NCBI RefSeq assembly: GCF_009649735.1 | Contig: NZ_WJNH01000002.1 | Span: 310,001 to 374,000, forward strand | DNA length: 64,000 bases | Direction: 5' to 3' | DNA from: Salinibacillus xinjiangensis | GTDB taxonomy: Bacteria > Bacillota > Bacilli > Bacillales > Alkalibacillaceae | In this document: positions 18,689 to 27,376 of the stretch, piece after piece | Layout of the letters: the number at the start of each line of letters is the position of its first letter | Position numbering within the stretch: the stretch's first letter is position 1 | Program-made: the position numbers and the translations under genes | The notes under the pieces: generated by a model | What the model was told of the DNA's origin: nothing | What the model saw: only the letters and a program-made list of their open reading frames with translations | The model's database searches: none

Positions 18689-20443
18689 CTATCCATGTTG
18701 ATGCTCTAAAATCACATCTTTATCCTGATATTGAATATCATAAATTCGTTGATACGTTCCTTCATTCTTCAATAGGTCTTCATGAACGCCTCGTTCCACA
18801 ACCTCCCCATCCTCAAGCACCAATATTTCATCTGCATGCTTTAAGGAGGAAATACGGTGTGCAATAATAAACGTAGTGCGGCCCTTCATGACTTCTTTTA
18901 ATGCCTTTTGAATTTTAAATTCTGTTTCCATATCTACTGCTGATGTGGCATCATCAAGAATTAATATACTAGGATTTATTAGAATCGCCCGAGCTATGGC
19001 AATACGCTGTTTTTGTCCACCTGAGAGACCCATTCCTCGTTCCCCAAGCATGGTATCATATCCATTAGGCATCTCCATAATAAAGTCATGGGCTTGAGCG
19101 CGTTTGGCTGCATCAATGACCTCATCCATAGACGCATCTGGGTTTCCATATCGGATGTTTTCCTTAATCGTTGTGGAGAATAAAAAAGCCTCCTGTAGTA
19201 CAAACCCGATATTTTTACGAATACTCTTTAAAGAATAATCTTGAACAGGCTTCCCATCAATTAACACTTCCCCTTGTTCTGGCTCATAGAATCGGGTAAT
19301 CAGCTGTGTAATACTTGTTTTACCAGACCCCGTTGAACCGATTAACCCCAACACTTTTCCAGGAGGTGCATCGAAGGAAATATTTTTTAAGGCTTCATCA
19401 TCGTCTTCAACATAGGTTAACGTAACGTCTTTAAATGTTACATGACCATTTATGCGTAGTTTTTCTTCCGCATTAGGTTGCTCCTTAATATCCTCTTCCT
19501 GTTCCAAAATCTCCAATAAACGCTCTCCAGAGGCTTTTGCCTGTGAGAATTGGTTAATGACAAACCCAAAATCGGTTAAAGGCCAGACGATATACCAAAC
19601 CAAGCTAAAAAAGGCTACTAATTCACCTGGCTGCAGTTCCCCACCGATTACTAAATAACCACCAAAGGAAAGTAGTAGAACAACACTTACATTTCCAATG
19701 AATTCCATTAAAGGGAAAAACTTTGACCATACGTTTGCCGTATGTAAGTAATGCTCTCGGTAATTCCCATTCGAATCAGAAAAACGACCAATTTCAAAAT
19801 CTTCACGAGATAAAGACTTTACCGTATGAATACCACTTACATTTTCCTGTACTCTTGTATTTAAGCGCCCTAATGATTTCCGAATCCCTCTAAATGCAGG
19901 GTGTACCTTTTTATCAAAACGATATGTGACAACAGCTAAGAATGGCATGGAGGCCATCGTAACGAGCGCTAAAGGTACAGAATAATAGAACATAACCACT
20001 AAGCTAATCAATATTAGTAAAGTTATGCGAATGACGGCAGCAAACCCGAACGAAAGAAAGAAACGAAACCCTTCGACATCGGAAGTCAAACGGGACATTA
20101 AGTCTCCTGTCTTCGCATTATCGTAATATTTAAAGGATAGCTTCTGCAATTTTTTATACAATGCATGTCGCAAAACGTATACAGATTGAATACCAAATAA
20201 TTCCCCTAAGTATTGATGAAAATAAGTTGAAATCCCTTTCACAGCCATAATGGCTATAAAACCAAAGGCTAAAATGGGAATGAGATTGTATCTCCCCCCT
20301 AACACCACTTCATCAATTGTTATTTGAAGGACCATTGGATAAACAACAGTTATCCCTGTTACAAACAATAAAAAAAACAAGGATATAAATAAGAATTTCT
20401 TGTAAGGCCAATAAAACTGTTTAAGCTTTCGAAAAGTATCCAA
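18689..20443 (-). CDS. ABC exporter half, degenerate-site partner (YfiB-like)
   Basis: A fused permease-ATPase of about 584 aa with six membrane helices and a C-terminal ATPase. Walker A is GSTGSGKTS and the signature LSGGQKQR is canonical, but Walker B ends ILILDDATSAVD, with Asp where the catalytic Glu is expected. It therefore lends its good signature to the partner's active site while its own Walker site is probably non-hydrolytic. I choose TTG 20443 (MDTFRKLKQF) because GGAGGGGGAGC lies just upstream; ATG 20464 would overlap that site. It is the first gene of the pair. Confidence 0.88.
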   Translation of the reverse strand: MDTFRKLKQFYWPYKKFLFISLFFLLFVTGITVVYPMVLQITIDEVVLGGRYNLIPILAFGFIAIMAVKGISTYFHQYLGELFGIQSVYVLRHALYKKLQKLSFKYYDNAKTGDLMSRLTSDVEGFRFFLSFGFAAVIRITLLILISLVVMFYYSVPLALVTMASMPFLAVVTYRFDKKVHPAFRGIRKSLGRLNTRVQENVSGIHTVKSLSREDFEIGRFSDSNGNYREHYLHTANVWSKFFPLMEFIGNVSVVLLLSFGGYLVIGGELQPGELVAFFSLVWYIVWPLTDFGFVINQFSQAKASGERLLEILEQEEDIKEQPNAEEKLRINGHVTFKDVTLTYVEDDDEALKNISFDAPPGKVLGLIGSTGSGKTSITQLITRFYEPEQGEVLIDGKPVQDYSLKSIRKNIGFVLQEAFLFSTTIKENIRYGNPDASMDEVIDAAKRAQAHDFIMEMPNGYDTMLGERGMGLSGGQKQRIAIARAILINPSILILDDATSAVDMETEFKIQKALKEVMKGRTTFIIAHRISSLKHADEILVLEDGEVVERGVHEDLLKNEGTYQRIYDIQYQDKDVILEHQHG

Positions 20444-20593
20444 AGCTCCCCCTCCTTTTTTCATAAATTTGTCACGTATATATTAATATAACGATTTTCG
20501 AAATAAATTTCTAGCCTTTTTATTTAATTTTCTTAAAAATTTTTAATCACAAAATTTTATTACATTTATTAATCTCTGTCATTTTATTCTAAG

Positions 20594-20637
20594 CCAAAAA
20601 GAAAATGCCCCCATTTATGGAGGCATCTTCTTTTTGG
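20594..20637 (-). terminator. Terminator after the coat protein gene
   Basis: CCAAAAAGAAAATGCC and GGCATCTTCTTTTTGG pair with one small mismatch around a short loop; the minus strand then runs into T-rich sequence. Confidence 0.75.
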
Positions 20638-20642
20638 TAATT

Positions 20643-21263
20643 TTATTGCATTTGTGTTCCTTGTACTGGGGCAAAGCCATTTAAAATTTGTTGCATATCC
20701 TGTTGCTGTAACTGTGGTACCTGGTAATAACCATTTTTGTTTTGATATAAGAAAATCTCATAAGCCATTTCAATAAAGTTTGGTATGCTATCCGCTAATA
20801 CTCTGCGCACAACTGGGTTTGTTGCTTCAAGAGATGCAGTGGTTAAGGCTGTTGAATTTGCTTTTAACAGCCCCATCATAAAGCTTGAATAGCATTGATC
20901 ATTAATTTCATTAACGGATTGTTTCGGTTTTTTCGGCTGAGATGGAGTTAACCCATAAGTGACATTGTTATCTTGATTCATTTGATACGTGGAAGTTGGC
21001 TTTGATGGTTTTTGACCAGTCGAAAAAGCTTCAACCATCACGTTGTATTGATCACTTATGAACTGCTTTTGATGGTCAAGTATATTGAGTAACTCCTGAT
21101 CTTGGATATTTTGGCGGTAAATCATATATTGCTCTTGCAGTCCAATGATTCCACCTAATACCTCATGAAGATCCATAACTTCATGTCCACCGTGGTTAAA
21201 ACCTTGTCCCATTGCAGCAGGATTTTGATTCATGTTGTTTGGATTCATTTGTTGATTATCCAT
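20643..21263 (-). CDS. CotF-family spore coat protein
   Basis: A protein of about 206 aa with an Asn/Gln/Met-rich N terminus (residues 1-30), then two helical segments. Helix-rich MDLHEVLGGIIGLQEQY and QCYSSFMMGLLKANSTAL resemble the CotF/YhcQ coat proteins. Such proteins are made in the mother cell and found in the spore coat or between coat and cortex. The start is ATG 21263 with AAGGGG about 8 bases upstream; a GTG at 21272 is also possible. It is monocistronic with its own terminator. Confidence 0.75.
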   Translation of the reverse strand: MDNQQMNPNNMNQNPAAMGQGFNHGGHEVMDLHEVLGGIIGLQEQYMIYRQNIQDQELLNILDHQKQFISDQYNVMVEAFSTGQKPSKPTSTYQMNQDNNVTYGLTPSQPKKPKQSVNEINDQCYSSFMMGLLKANSTALTTASLEATNPVVRRVLADSIPNFIEMAYEIFLYQNKNGYYQVPQLQQQDMQQILNGFAPVQGTQMQ

Positions 21264-21366
21264 TCCCTTCACCCCTTTTTAAGGATTCAAACATAGTATA
21301 TGGTTGAAAATCCTTTTCACACATTGAAATAAATACTAAAAGAGTTAACTAAAAAACCATAAATAA

Positions 21367-21402
21367 AAGCCAAGCATCCCACAAATGGCAGATGCTTGGC
21401 TT
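21367..21402 (-). terminator. Terminator after ykuV
   Basis: AAGCCAAGCATC and GATGCTTGGCTT form a 12-bp stem. The minus strand continues into TTTATTTATGG. Confidence 0.82.
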
Positions 21403-21414
21403 CTTCTTTAATCA

Positions 21415-21861
21415 TTATTTTTTCTGGCCTAATACACGGTTCACTCGTTTTTCGAGCATCTTCATTCCGCCTCCACCAGCTTGGAAATGGCGAAGTTGGC
21501 CTGTTTCATCAAATACATAATAAGCTGGCACATATTGATTATCAAATGCGTCAGTAAGTTCATGCTGATTATCCACAAAAATTGGCTGTGTAATGCCGTG
21601 TTCATCAGCAACCTCTTTAATTTGATCAAGATCTAGGTCTTTTTCAGAGCGTGGCATATGAACAGCCATTACATTCAACTCATCCTGATATTGATCGCGA
21701 AAAGCATTAACCTTTGGCATTGCCTCTTTACATAAATGACAGCTTACTGACCAAAAATGAATTAATGTTGGTTTGTTGCCGATTAAATCATCTCTAGTGA
21801 ACTTGCCATTAAACCACTCTGTTGCGCCATTAAGTTCTGGCATTTGCTCTCTTAATTTCAT
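21415..21861 (-). CDS. ykuV: YkuV thiol-disulfide oxidoreductase
   Basis: A 148-aa thioredoxin-fold protein. The active site is SCHLCKE (C-x2-C), preceded by the IHFWSVSC strand; a cis-Pro is visible in QYVPAYYVFD. There is no signal peptide, so it should act in the cytosol. In B. subtilis YkuV is a low-potential thiol:disulfide oxidoreductase encoded beside the peroxiredoxin gene ykuU. The same pairing here suggests YkuV may reduce YkuU or shared targets. A hairpin terminator between the two genes implies separate transcription or partial read-through. Confidence 0.9.
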   Translation of the reverse strand: MKLREQMPELNGATEWFNGKFTRDDLIGNKPTLIHFWSVSCHLCKEAMPKVNAFRDQYQDELNVMAVHMPRSEKDLDLDQIKEVADEHGITQPIFVDNQHELTDAFDNQYVPAYYVFDETGQLRHFQAGGGGMKMLEKRVNRVLGQKK

Positions 21862-21894
21862 GTTTTTGTCCTCCCTCTAAACGTAAAATGAAAA

Positions 21895-21918
21895 GGTCTA
21901 ACACTGATATGTTAGACC
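21895..21918 (-). terminator. Terminator between ykuU and ykuV
   Basis: GGTCTAACA and TGTTAGACC form a 9-bp stem with a 6-nt loop. The minus strand continues into TTTTCATTTT. Confidence 0.75.
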
Positions 21919-21936
21919 CCCTAAAAAATGAACCAA

Positions 21937-22485
21937 TTAAACCTTTAAAGTATCTTGGCCTGGTTTCCAGTTAGCTGGGCATAAGCCACCAGTTTGTAGG
22001 GCTTGCAATACGCGAAGAGTTTCATCAACATCACGGCCAATATTGTTATGGAACACTGTTTGATATTGAAGCTCTCCTTCAGGATTAATGATGTATAATC
22101 CACGTAGTGCTACACCTTCTTCTTCAATTAATACACCATATTCACGAGAAACTTTATGGTTATGGTCTGCAGCTAATGGATATGTTAAGTCACCAAGACC
22201 ATTGTCATCACGAGAAGTGTTAATCCAAGCTAAGTGAGTGTGAACTGTATCTGTAGACACTCCAATTACTTCAGCATCTAAGTCTTCAAACTCATCGTAG
22301 CGATCAGACATAGCTGTAATTTCAGTAGGACATACAAAAGTAAAGTCCATTGGATAGAAGAAAAGAACTGTCCACTTATCATTCTTCATGTTTTCCTCTA
22401 AAGATACTTTGCCAAATTCCTTGTTTGGTAATACAGCCTCCATTTCAAAACGAGGTGCTTGTTTACCTACCATGCGTTCTGTCAT
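21937..22485 (-). CDS. ykuU: YkuU 2-Cys peroxiredoxin
   Basis: A 182-aa AhpC/TSA-type peroxiredoxin. The peroxidatic Cys is in DFTFVCPTE and the resolving Cys in GGLCPANWKPG, so it is a typical 2-Cys enzyme that reduces hydrogen peroxide or alkyl hydroperoxides. The C-terminal NWKPG segment is family-typical. I use ATG 22485 (MTERMVGKQAP) because GGAGGG lies just upstream; the longer TTG frame from 22500 would contain that site. Confidence 0.93.
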   Translation of the reverse strand: MTERMVGKQAPRFEMEAVLPNKEFGKVSLEENMKNDKWTVLFFYPMDFTFVCPTEITAMSDRYDEFEDLDAEVIGVSTDTVHTHLAWINTSRDDNGLGDLTYPLAADHNHKVSREYGVLIEEEGVALRGLYIINPEGELQYQTVFHNNIGRDVDETLRVLQALQTGGLCPANWKPGQDTLKV

Positions 22486-22720
22486 ATGTAATCCCTCCAA
22501 ATAAAATGTAGATAGTTATATTGATGTCATTCGACGAACATGACATATTATAACGGATTTCAATTTTAATGGTCAAATAACTAGTCCTATTATCGCCACG
22601 AAAGATCAAAAGTAAACAATTAGAATCAAAATCTTCTGTTATTTTGTTAATAATTGATTAAATATGACTTTTTGTGGTATGAAATAGTAAAGGCAATACA
22701 AATCAGAAGGGAGAATTTTT

Positions 22721-22756
22721 ATGGATTTTTTGGATATGACTTATACCCTATATTGA
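22721..22756 (+). CDS. 11-aa frame overlapping the start of ykuT
   Basis: AGAAGGGAGA lies 6-8 bases before ATG 22721, the best ribosome site in the region. That ATG opens MDFLDMTYTLY and stops at TGA 22754-22756, which overlaps the TTG (22753) that opens the ykuT frame. Either this is a leader peptide that hands ribosomes to ykuT by stop-start coupling, or one base was lost or gained and MDFLDM is the original ykuT N terminus. Confidence 0.4.
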   Translation: MDFLDMTYTLY

Positions 22757-23550
22757 AGGATGCCATGTATGTAGGGTTACGTATACTATTAGTCGTTATT
22801 GCTTATATGATTATTTCACCAATTGGAAAAAAACTTATCACATCAACGGTTATGAAAATGACCGAAAAGCAAAGGTTAAGTGAAAATAGAGCTAAGACAT
22901 TAGAAAAACTGTTAATTAACGTTTATTCCTACGCTATCCTATTTGTTTTAATTATCACTCTTCTTAGTATTTTTCACATACCAATCGCCCCTTTATTAGC
23001 CGGTGCGGGAGTTGTTGGACTAGCCATTGGTTTTGGTGCTCAAGGACTTGTGAGTGATGTCGTGACGGGATTTTTTATTTTATTAGAACGACAAATTGAA
23101 GTTGAAGATTATGTAACAGCAGCCGGTTTATCAGGAATTGTTGAAGAACTAGGGCTACGAACGACCAAAATTAGAGATTTTGATGGCACCTTACATTTCA
23201 TTCCTAATCGAAATATTTCAAATGTCAGCAACCATTCGAGAGGAAATATGAGAGCGTTAGTGGATATAAGTATTGCCTATGAAGAAAATGTGGCCGAAGC
23301 CATTCAATTACTTCAAAAAGTTTGTGATGATTTTGCAGCTAAAGATGACAGAATAAAAGAGGGCCCCGATGTTGTAGGTGTGCAAGGTTTTGGCTCATCC
23401 GATGTTGTGTTGCGTATTATTGCTCAAACCGAAAACCTGGAACAATGGGATGTGGAAAGACAATTACGTAAAGAATTAAAGGCCGCACTTGATCAAGCAG
23501 GTATTGAGATTCCTTACCCACATCAAGTTAATGTAACAAAAAAACATTAA
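22753..23550 (+). CDS. ykuT: YkuT small-conductance mechanosensitive channel
   Basis: An MscS-family channel that opens under membrane tension to release solutes on hypo-osmotic shock. Membrane helices lie in the first 120 residues. The pore-lining helix is AGAGVVGLAIGFGAQGLVSD, followed by the beta domain (QIEVEDYV) and the C-terminal alpha/beta domain. The start is uncertain: the frame is open upstream to 22654, but no good ribosome site is in frame. TTG 22753 or ATG 22765 are the likely starts, the first overlapping the stop of an 11-codon leader. The position between ykuU and ykuS fits B. subtilis. Confidence 0.85.
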   Translation: MKDAMYVGLRILLVVIAYMIISPIGKKLITSTVMKMTEKQRLSENRAKTLEKLLINVYSYAILFVLIITLLSIFHIPIAPLLAGAGVVGLAIGFGAQGLVSDVVTGFFILLERQIEVEDYVTAAGLSGIVEELGLRTTKIRDFDGTLHFIPNRNISNVSNHSRGNMRALVDISIAYEENVAEAIQLLQKVCDDFAAKDDRIKEGPDVVGVQGFGSSDVVLRIIAQTENLEQWDVERQLRKELKAALDQAGIEIPYPHQVNVTKKH

Positions 23551-23639
23551 ATGAAATATGTGTGCATATATACACAAGAATTAAGACATTTTGTGTATAA
23601 TGTTTATAGAGAATTTAAATGTCAGGAGAGAGACACCCT

Positions 23640-24389
23640 ATGATCAGTAGAAAAAGCAAACGTGAAATTATGTTAATGCATGAAGCTGGAAAATTACTGG
23701 CGGAATGCCATAGACAAATTGCTAAGATGATTAAACCAGGGATTACTACCATGGAAATTGATCAATTTGTAGAAAAGTTCTTAGCCAAGCATGGAGCAAC
23801 TCCCGAACAAAAAGGCTATCAAGGCTATGAATACGCTACTTGTGCTTCCATAAATGATGAGATTTGTCATGGTTTCCCTCGAACAACACCTCTGGAGGAA
23901 GGGGATATTGTTACCGTCGATATGGTAGTGAATTTAAACGGTGGGTTAGCTGATTCTGCTTGGACGTATCATGTTGGTGATAACATTGATGAAGAAAAAC
24001 AGCGATTACTAGATGTAACGAAAACGTCTCTTTATAAAGGGATTGAGCAAGCGGTTGTTGGAAATCGTGTGGGTGACATTGGTCATGCAATTCAATCCTA
24101 TGTAGAGGGTGAAAATTTCTCTGTTGTACGCGAATTCACAGGACATGGCATAGGAGATACTTTACATGAGGAACCAACCATTCTACATTATGGCTCTCCT
24201 GGAAAGGGTCTACGCTTAAAAGAAGGTATGGTCATTACAATTGAGCCTATGGTCAATGTCGGAGCATGGCAATCTAAAATGGATGACAATGGCTGGACAG
24301 CGAGAACAATAGACGGAAAGCTTTCCGCCCAATATGAGCATACACTTGCCATTACTAAAGATGGCCCATTAATTTTAACGGAGCAATAA
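23640..24389 (+). CDS. map: Methionine aminopeptidase, type I
   Basis: A 249-aa pita-bread metallopeptidase that removes the N-terminal Met from new proteins. The five metal ligands are readable: D94 (VTVDMVV), D105 (GLADSAW), His in FTGHGIG, Glu in IEPMVN and Glu in QYEHT. Length and N terminus (MISRKSKREIMLMHEAGK) resemble the second Bacillus enzyme YflG rather than the ribosomal-operon Map. The start is ATG 23640, with AGGAGAG upstream; a longer frame from 23619 would cover the ribosome site. Confidence 0.93.
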   Translation: MISRKSKREIMLMHEAGKLLAECHRQIAKMIKPGITTMEIDQFVEKFLAKHGATPEQKGYQGYEYATCASINDEICHGFPRTTPLEEGDIVTVDMVVNLNGGLADSAWTYHVGDNIDEEKQRLLDVTKTSLYKGIEQAVVGNRVGDIGHAIQSYVEGENFSVVREFTGHGIGDTLHEEPTILHYGSPGKGLRLKEGMVITIEPMVNVGAWQSKMDDNGWTARTIDGKLSAQYEHTLAITKDGPLILTEQ

Positions 24390-24438
24390 AACGGTAACTA
24401 GAACACATACTTTATCATCACCATTAAGAAAATTAAGA

Positions 24439-24469
24439 AAGGATGTCCCAGTAATCTTGGGACATCCTT
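24439..24469 (+). terminator. Terminator after map
   Basis: AAGGATGTCCCA and TGGGACATCCTT form a 12-bp stem with a 7-nt loop, followed by TTGATTT. Confidence 0.85.
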
Positions 24470-24522
24470 TTGATTTAACACCTTTTTTCAAAATAAGTAG
24501 TTTTCCATAAAGCCACAAAATA

Positions 24523-24774
24523 TTAAGATGTATGGTTTAGGCGTTCTTCAACCTCATGTAGTACGTCATTAGCACTCATACCTTTAGCCTGTATTACAGA
24601 GCCTCCTGGTACGTCTGCAGTCATTCCCATCACATTTTGATCGACTCCAGTCACAACACAACAATCACAATTTGCAGCATCATCCATCGTGTGTAAATCT
24701 ACTACATCATACCCCTTTTCCTGTAATGCACTTTTTACATCCCCTAAAGATTCTTCTACACCGACGCGTTTCAT
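24523..24774 (-). CDS. ykuS: YkuS, UPF0180 family protein
   Basis: An 83-aa protein matching the UPF0180/YkuS family (about 81 aa in B. subtilis), with the cysteine cluster NCDCCVVTG and the region GVDQNVMGM. The function is unknown. The Cys-Asp-Cys-Cys motif hints at metal or redox chemistry, but this is only inference. AGGAGG precedes the ATG. It is convergent with map. Confidence 0.88.
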   Translation of the reverse strand: MKRVGVEESLGDVKSALQEKGYDVVDLHTMDDAANCDCCVVTGVDQNVMGMTADVPGGSVIQAKGMSANDVLHEVEERLNHTS

Positions 24775-24919
24775 GCTTCATACCTCCTACGTATTTCAAA
24801 TCGAAAATTTTAATTGGTAAAGTGAATCAGAACTATGTATTTAGTAAAACACAAATTCCGACCACTCATGTAACAAGTCTTTAGTAGTTTGTCCGAGAGA
24901 TGTAATATTATGCAATGAT

Positions 24920-26038
24920 TTACTTAAGGTTATGAAGAATGTGCAGGTTAGCTTTTACCGCGACTTCCATTGCCTCTTCTCTAGGATTCAATTTAGCATG
25001 ATGTAAACCATAAGGGGAATCGACACCAAGCCAGTACATAAACCCGGGGATTTCCTTCAACATATAACCAAAGTCTTCCCCTGTCATTGCCTGATTTGCA
25101 CGTTTGAAGGTTATCCCTGCCTCCTTCATTCCCACTTCGAACTGATGAACATACGCAGCATGGTTCCACACCTGATAATAGTTAGCCCCGTAATCAATCA
25201 TCCCTTTACAGTCATAACGAATTTCAATAGCCCTAACTAATTTTTCTATTCTTGTTTTAACCTCATCCATCGTATCAGCTTTTAAGGTGCGAATTGTACC
25301 TTCCAATCTGGAATGCTCGGCTATGATATTTTGTACGGTACCACCTGTAATCTTACCTACTGTAACCACAGCTGAATCAATTGGGTCTACCATTCGAGCG
25401 ACAATTTGTTGGAGCTCTGTGACAAATGCACTAGCGGCAACAACCATATCCTTTGTATGATGCGGATAAGCAGCATGACCCCCTTTCCCCTTAAAATCAA
25501 TAAATAGCTCACTTGTATTAGCAAACAGTAAGCCATCCTTTGAGGAAACTGTTCCCACAGGTAATTCTGGCGCAATGTGTAATGCAAATATTACGTCAGG
25601 ACGCCATTTTTTCATTTGCTCTGCCTGGAGCATAGGGAATGCCCCACCCGGCCCCTCCTCAGCTGGCTGAAAAATCATTAGTACGTTATGACTTGGTCTT
25701 TCCTTTGTAAGTTCTTTTAGCATACTTAAGGCGATGGTCATATGGAAGTCATGACCACAAGCATGCATTTGTCCTTCGTGCTGTGATTGAAAAGAAAAAT
25801 CGGTTTCTTCTGTAATCGGCAGTCCATCAATGTCAGTCCGGTAGCCGATGGTTTTAGCCCCTTGTTTTCCTTGAACTCGAACAAAAATACCTGTCTTCCA
25901 CGTTTCAATTTCAAGATAGTCCTGGGGTAAGGATTTTATGTAACGGAGTAAATATTGTTGAGTTTTAAACTCCTGAAAACCAAGCTCAGGAATTTGGTGC
26001 AGTTCTCTTCTGATTTGCTGCATCTCTTGTAGATTCAT
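24920..26038 (-). CDS. ykuR: N-acetyldiaminopimelate deacetylase
   Basis: A 372-aa M20-family amidohydrolase, the last acetyl-branch step to LL-diaminopimelate (N-acetyl-LL-DAP to LL-DAP plus acetate). Metal motifs: [11 protein letters not shown], then EEGPGGAFP with the catalytic Glu, and the C-terminal GLHHAKLN. B. subtilis YkuR has the same length and neighbours. I use ATG 26038 ([13 protein letters not shown]), with AAAGG about 10 bases upstream, instead of GTG 26047. In most Bacillus it directly follows dapH; here repeat element C separates them. Confidence 0.92.
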   Translation of the reverse strand: MNLQEMQQIRRELHQIPELGFQEFKTQQYLLRYIKSLPQDYLEIETWKTGIFVRVQGKQGAKTIGYRTDIDGLPITEETDFSFQSQHEGQMHACGHDFHMTIALSMLKELTKERPSHNVLMIFQPAEEGPGGAFPMLQAEQMKKWRPDVIFALHIAPELPVGTVSSKDGLLFANTSELFIDFKGKGGHAAYPHHTKDMVVAASAFVTELQQIVARMVDPIDSAVVTVGKITGGTVQNIIAEHSRLEGTIRTLKADTMDEVKTRIEKLVRAIEIRYDCKGMIDYGANYYQVWNHAAYVHQFEVGMKEAGITFKRANQAMTGEDFGYMLKEIPGFMYWLGVDSPYGLHHAKLNPREEAMEVAVKANLHILHNLK

Positions 26039-26078
26039 AGTTATCACACCTTTCTTTGAAAAACGCTCTTTTATATGT

Positions 26079-26391
26079 GTCTAAAAAGATATAAACTGCG
26101 ATATACCACCGGGCGCGGCGGTTCATTAATACACGCGTAGAGATATCCATGACGTACAAGGTAAAAAGAGTGAAATACGGTTATAGGGTACTAATGACAA
26201 GCGAAATATCAGCGGAAACAGAAATACGGTCGTCATGAACCCCTCATGACACCCGTTTTTGACTCCTTGCTGTTTTTTCTGAAACGGTAAGCATGCACTC
26301 GTCATCTGAACGACTTGGGGAGTCTTACAGCTATTTAATTACGTCGCGATTTATATCTATAAAAACCAAATACCGCCTACGAAAATAGCCT
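26079..26391. mobile_element. Composite palindromic repeat element, copy C (short)
   Basis: The left end GTCTAAAAAGATATAAACTG (26079-26098) and right end ACGTCGCGATTTATATC (about 26341-26357), with the outer TACGAAAATAGCC (26378-26390), match the termini of copies A and B. Read on the minus strand, the sequence CCCCAAGTCGTTC, then GAGTGCATGC and TACCGTTTC, matches the first arm of copy B. The middle is diverged. It lies between dapH and ykuR, with the dapH terminator immediately outside, so it has split the usual dapH-ykuR unit. There is no coding capacity. Confidence 0.65.
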
Positions 26392-26403
26392 AAAAAAAAG
26401 AAA

Positions 26404-26457
26404 AGCAGGAGTTCAAAACTCCTGCTCCATTCAAGGAACAAGTCGAGTTCTTGTTCC
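26404..26457 (-). terminator. Double-hairpin terminator after dapH
   Basis: Reading from dapH, a first stem GGAACAAG/CTTGTTCC (26435-26457) is followed by AGCAGGAGTT/AACTCCTGCT (26404-26426) and a long T-rich tract. The second is a strong intrinsic terminator. Confidence 0.85.
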
Positions 26458-26461
26458 AAAC

Positions 26462-27181
26462 TTAGTTATCGAGCTTACGAAGCTCAACTTTAATTTCTGT
26501 TTTGGATTTTGTTTGATCATCGATTTCCTTGATCACCTTGGCTGGAGTACCAGCTACTACAGTGTTTGGAGGTACGTCCTCAGTTACAATCGCACCTGCT
26601 GCTACAACTGAGCCTTTTCCTACCGTTACTCCTTCAAGTACAACGGCATTGGCACCAATGACAACCTCATCTTCAATCACGACTGGCTTTGCAGAAGGTG
26701 GCTCGATGACACCTGCAAGCACTGTTCCCGCACCAATGTGGCAGTTTTTACCAACTGTTGCACGGCCACCAAGTACAACATTCATATCAATCATGGTACC
26801 TTCACCTACAACAGAACCAATATTAATACTAGCTCCCATCATAATTACTGCACCATCACCAATTTCAACTTGATCACGAATAATAGCACCTGGCTCGATT
26901 CGGGCATTAATACCTTTTAGGTCTAGTAATGGAATAGCAGAATTGCGACGGTCATTTTCGACTACATAATCAGCAATTTCGTCACTATGTACATTTAAAA
27001 ACTCTTGAATGACTTTCCATTCACCAAATAATACTCCTGAAGTATCTTCAACAAAGGCTTGAATTTCATCACCAAAGTCTAATTGGTTTAATCCCCCACC
27101 TTTTACATAAACCTTTACAGGTGTTGATTTTGTACTGTTTGAGATAAAATTAATAATTTCATTTGCATCCATCATTTTCAC
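26462..27181 (-). CDS. dapH: Tetrahydrodipicolinate N-acetyltransferase
   Basis: A 239-aa left-handed beta-helix acyltransferase that acetylates tetrahydrodipicolinate, opening the acetylase branch to diaminopimelate and lysine. An N-terminal DapH-type domain (about 1-75) is followed by hexapeptide repeats ([19 protein letters not shown] onward) and the terminal [15 protein letters not shown]. It equals B. subtilis YkuQ in length and neighbours. The start is GTG 27181, with GAGGTG 8 bases upstream. patA (34606) and ykuR supply the next two steps. Confidence 0.95.
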   Translation of the reverse strand: MKMMDANEIINFISNSTKSTPVKVYVKGGGLNQLDFGDEIQAFVEDTSGVLFGEWKVIQEFLNVHSDEIADYVVENDRRNSAIPLLDLKGINARIEPGAIIRDQVEIGDGAVIMMGASINIGSVVGEGTMIDMNVVLGGRATVGKNCHIGAGTVLAGVIEPPSAKPVVIEDEVVIGANAVVLEGVTVGKGSVVAAGAIVTEDVPPNTVVAGTPAKVIKEIDDQTKSKTEIKVELRKLDN

Positions 27182-27354
27182 GACGTTTACACCTCTTCTG
27201 TATTGTTTTTCTTAACTTTATCAAAACCCGCTTTCCTTTGACAAGCTATATTCATTAGAAAATCTAGTTTTAATATAAAGAAAACTTGACCACGTTAAAG
27301 GAAATCTTTGAAAGCGTATTGTGCTTCCTTAGAATTCCTTATACACTAGAAAAA

Positions 27355-27376
27355 ATTGTTGGCGGTAGCCAACAAT
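27355..27376 (-). terminator. Terminator after darB
   Basis: ATTGTTGGC and GCCAACAAT form a 9-bp stem with a 4-nt loop, followed on the minus strand by TTTTTCTAG. Confidence 0.85.
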
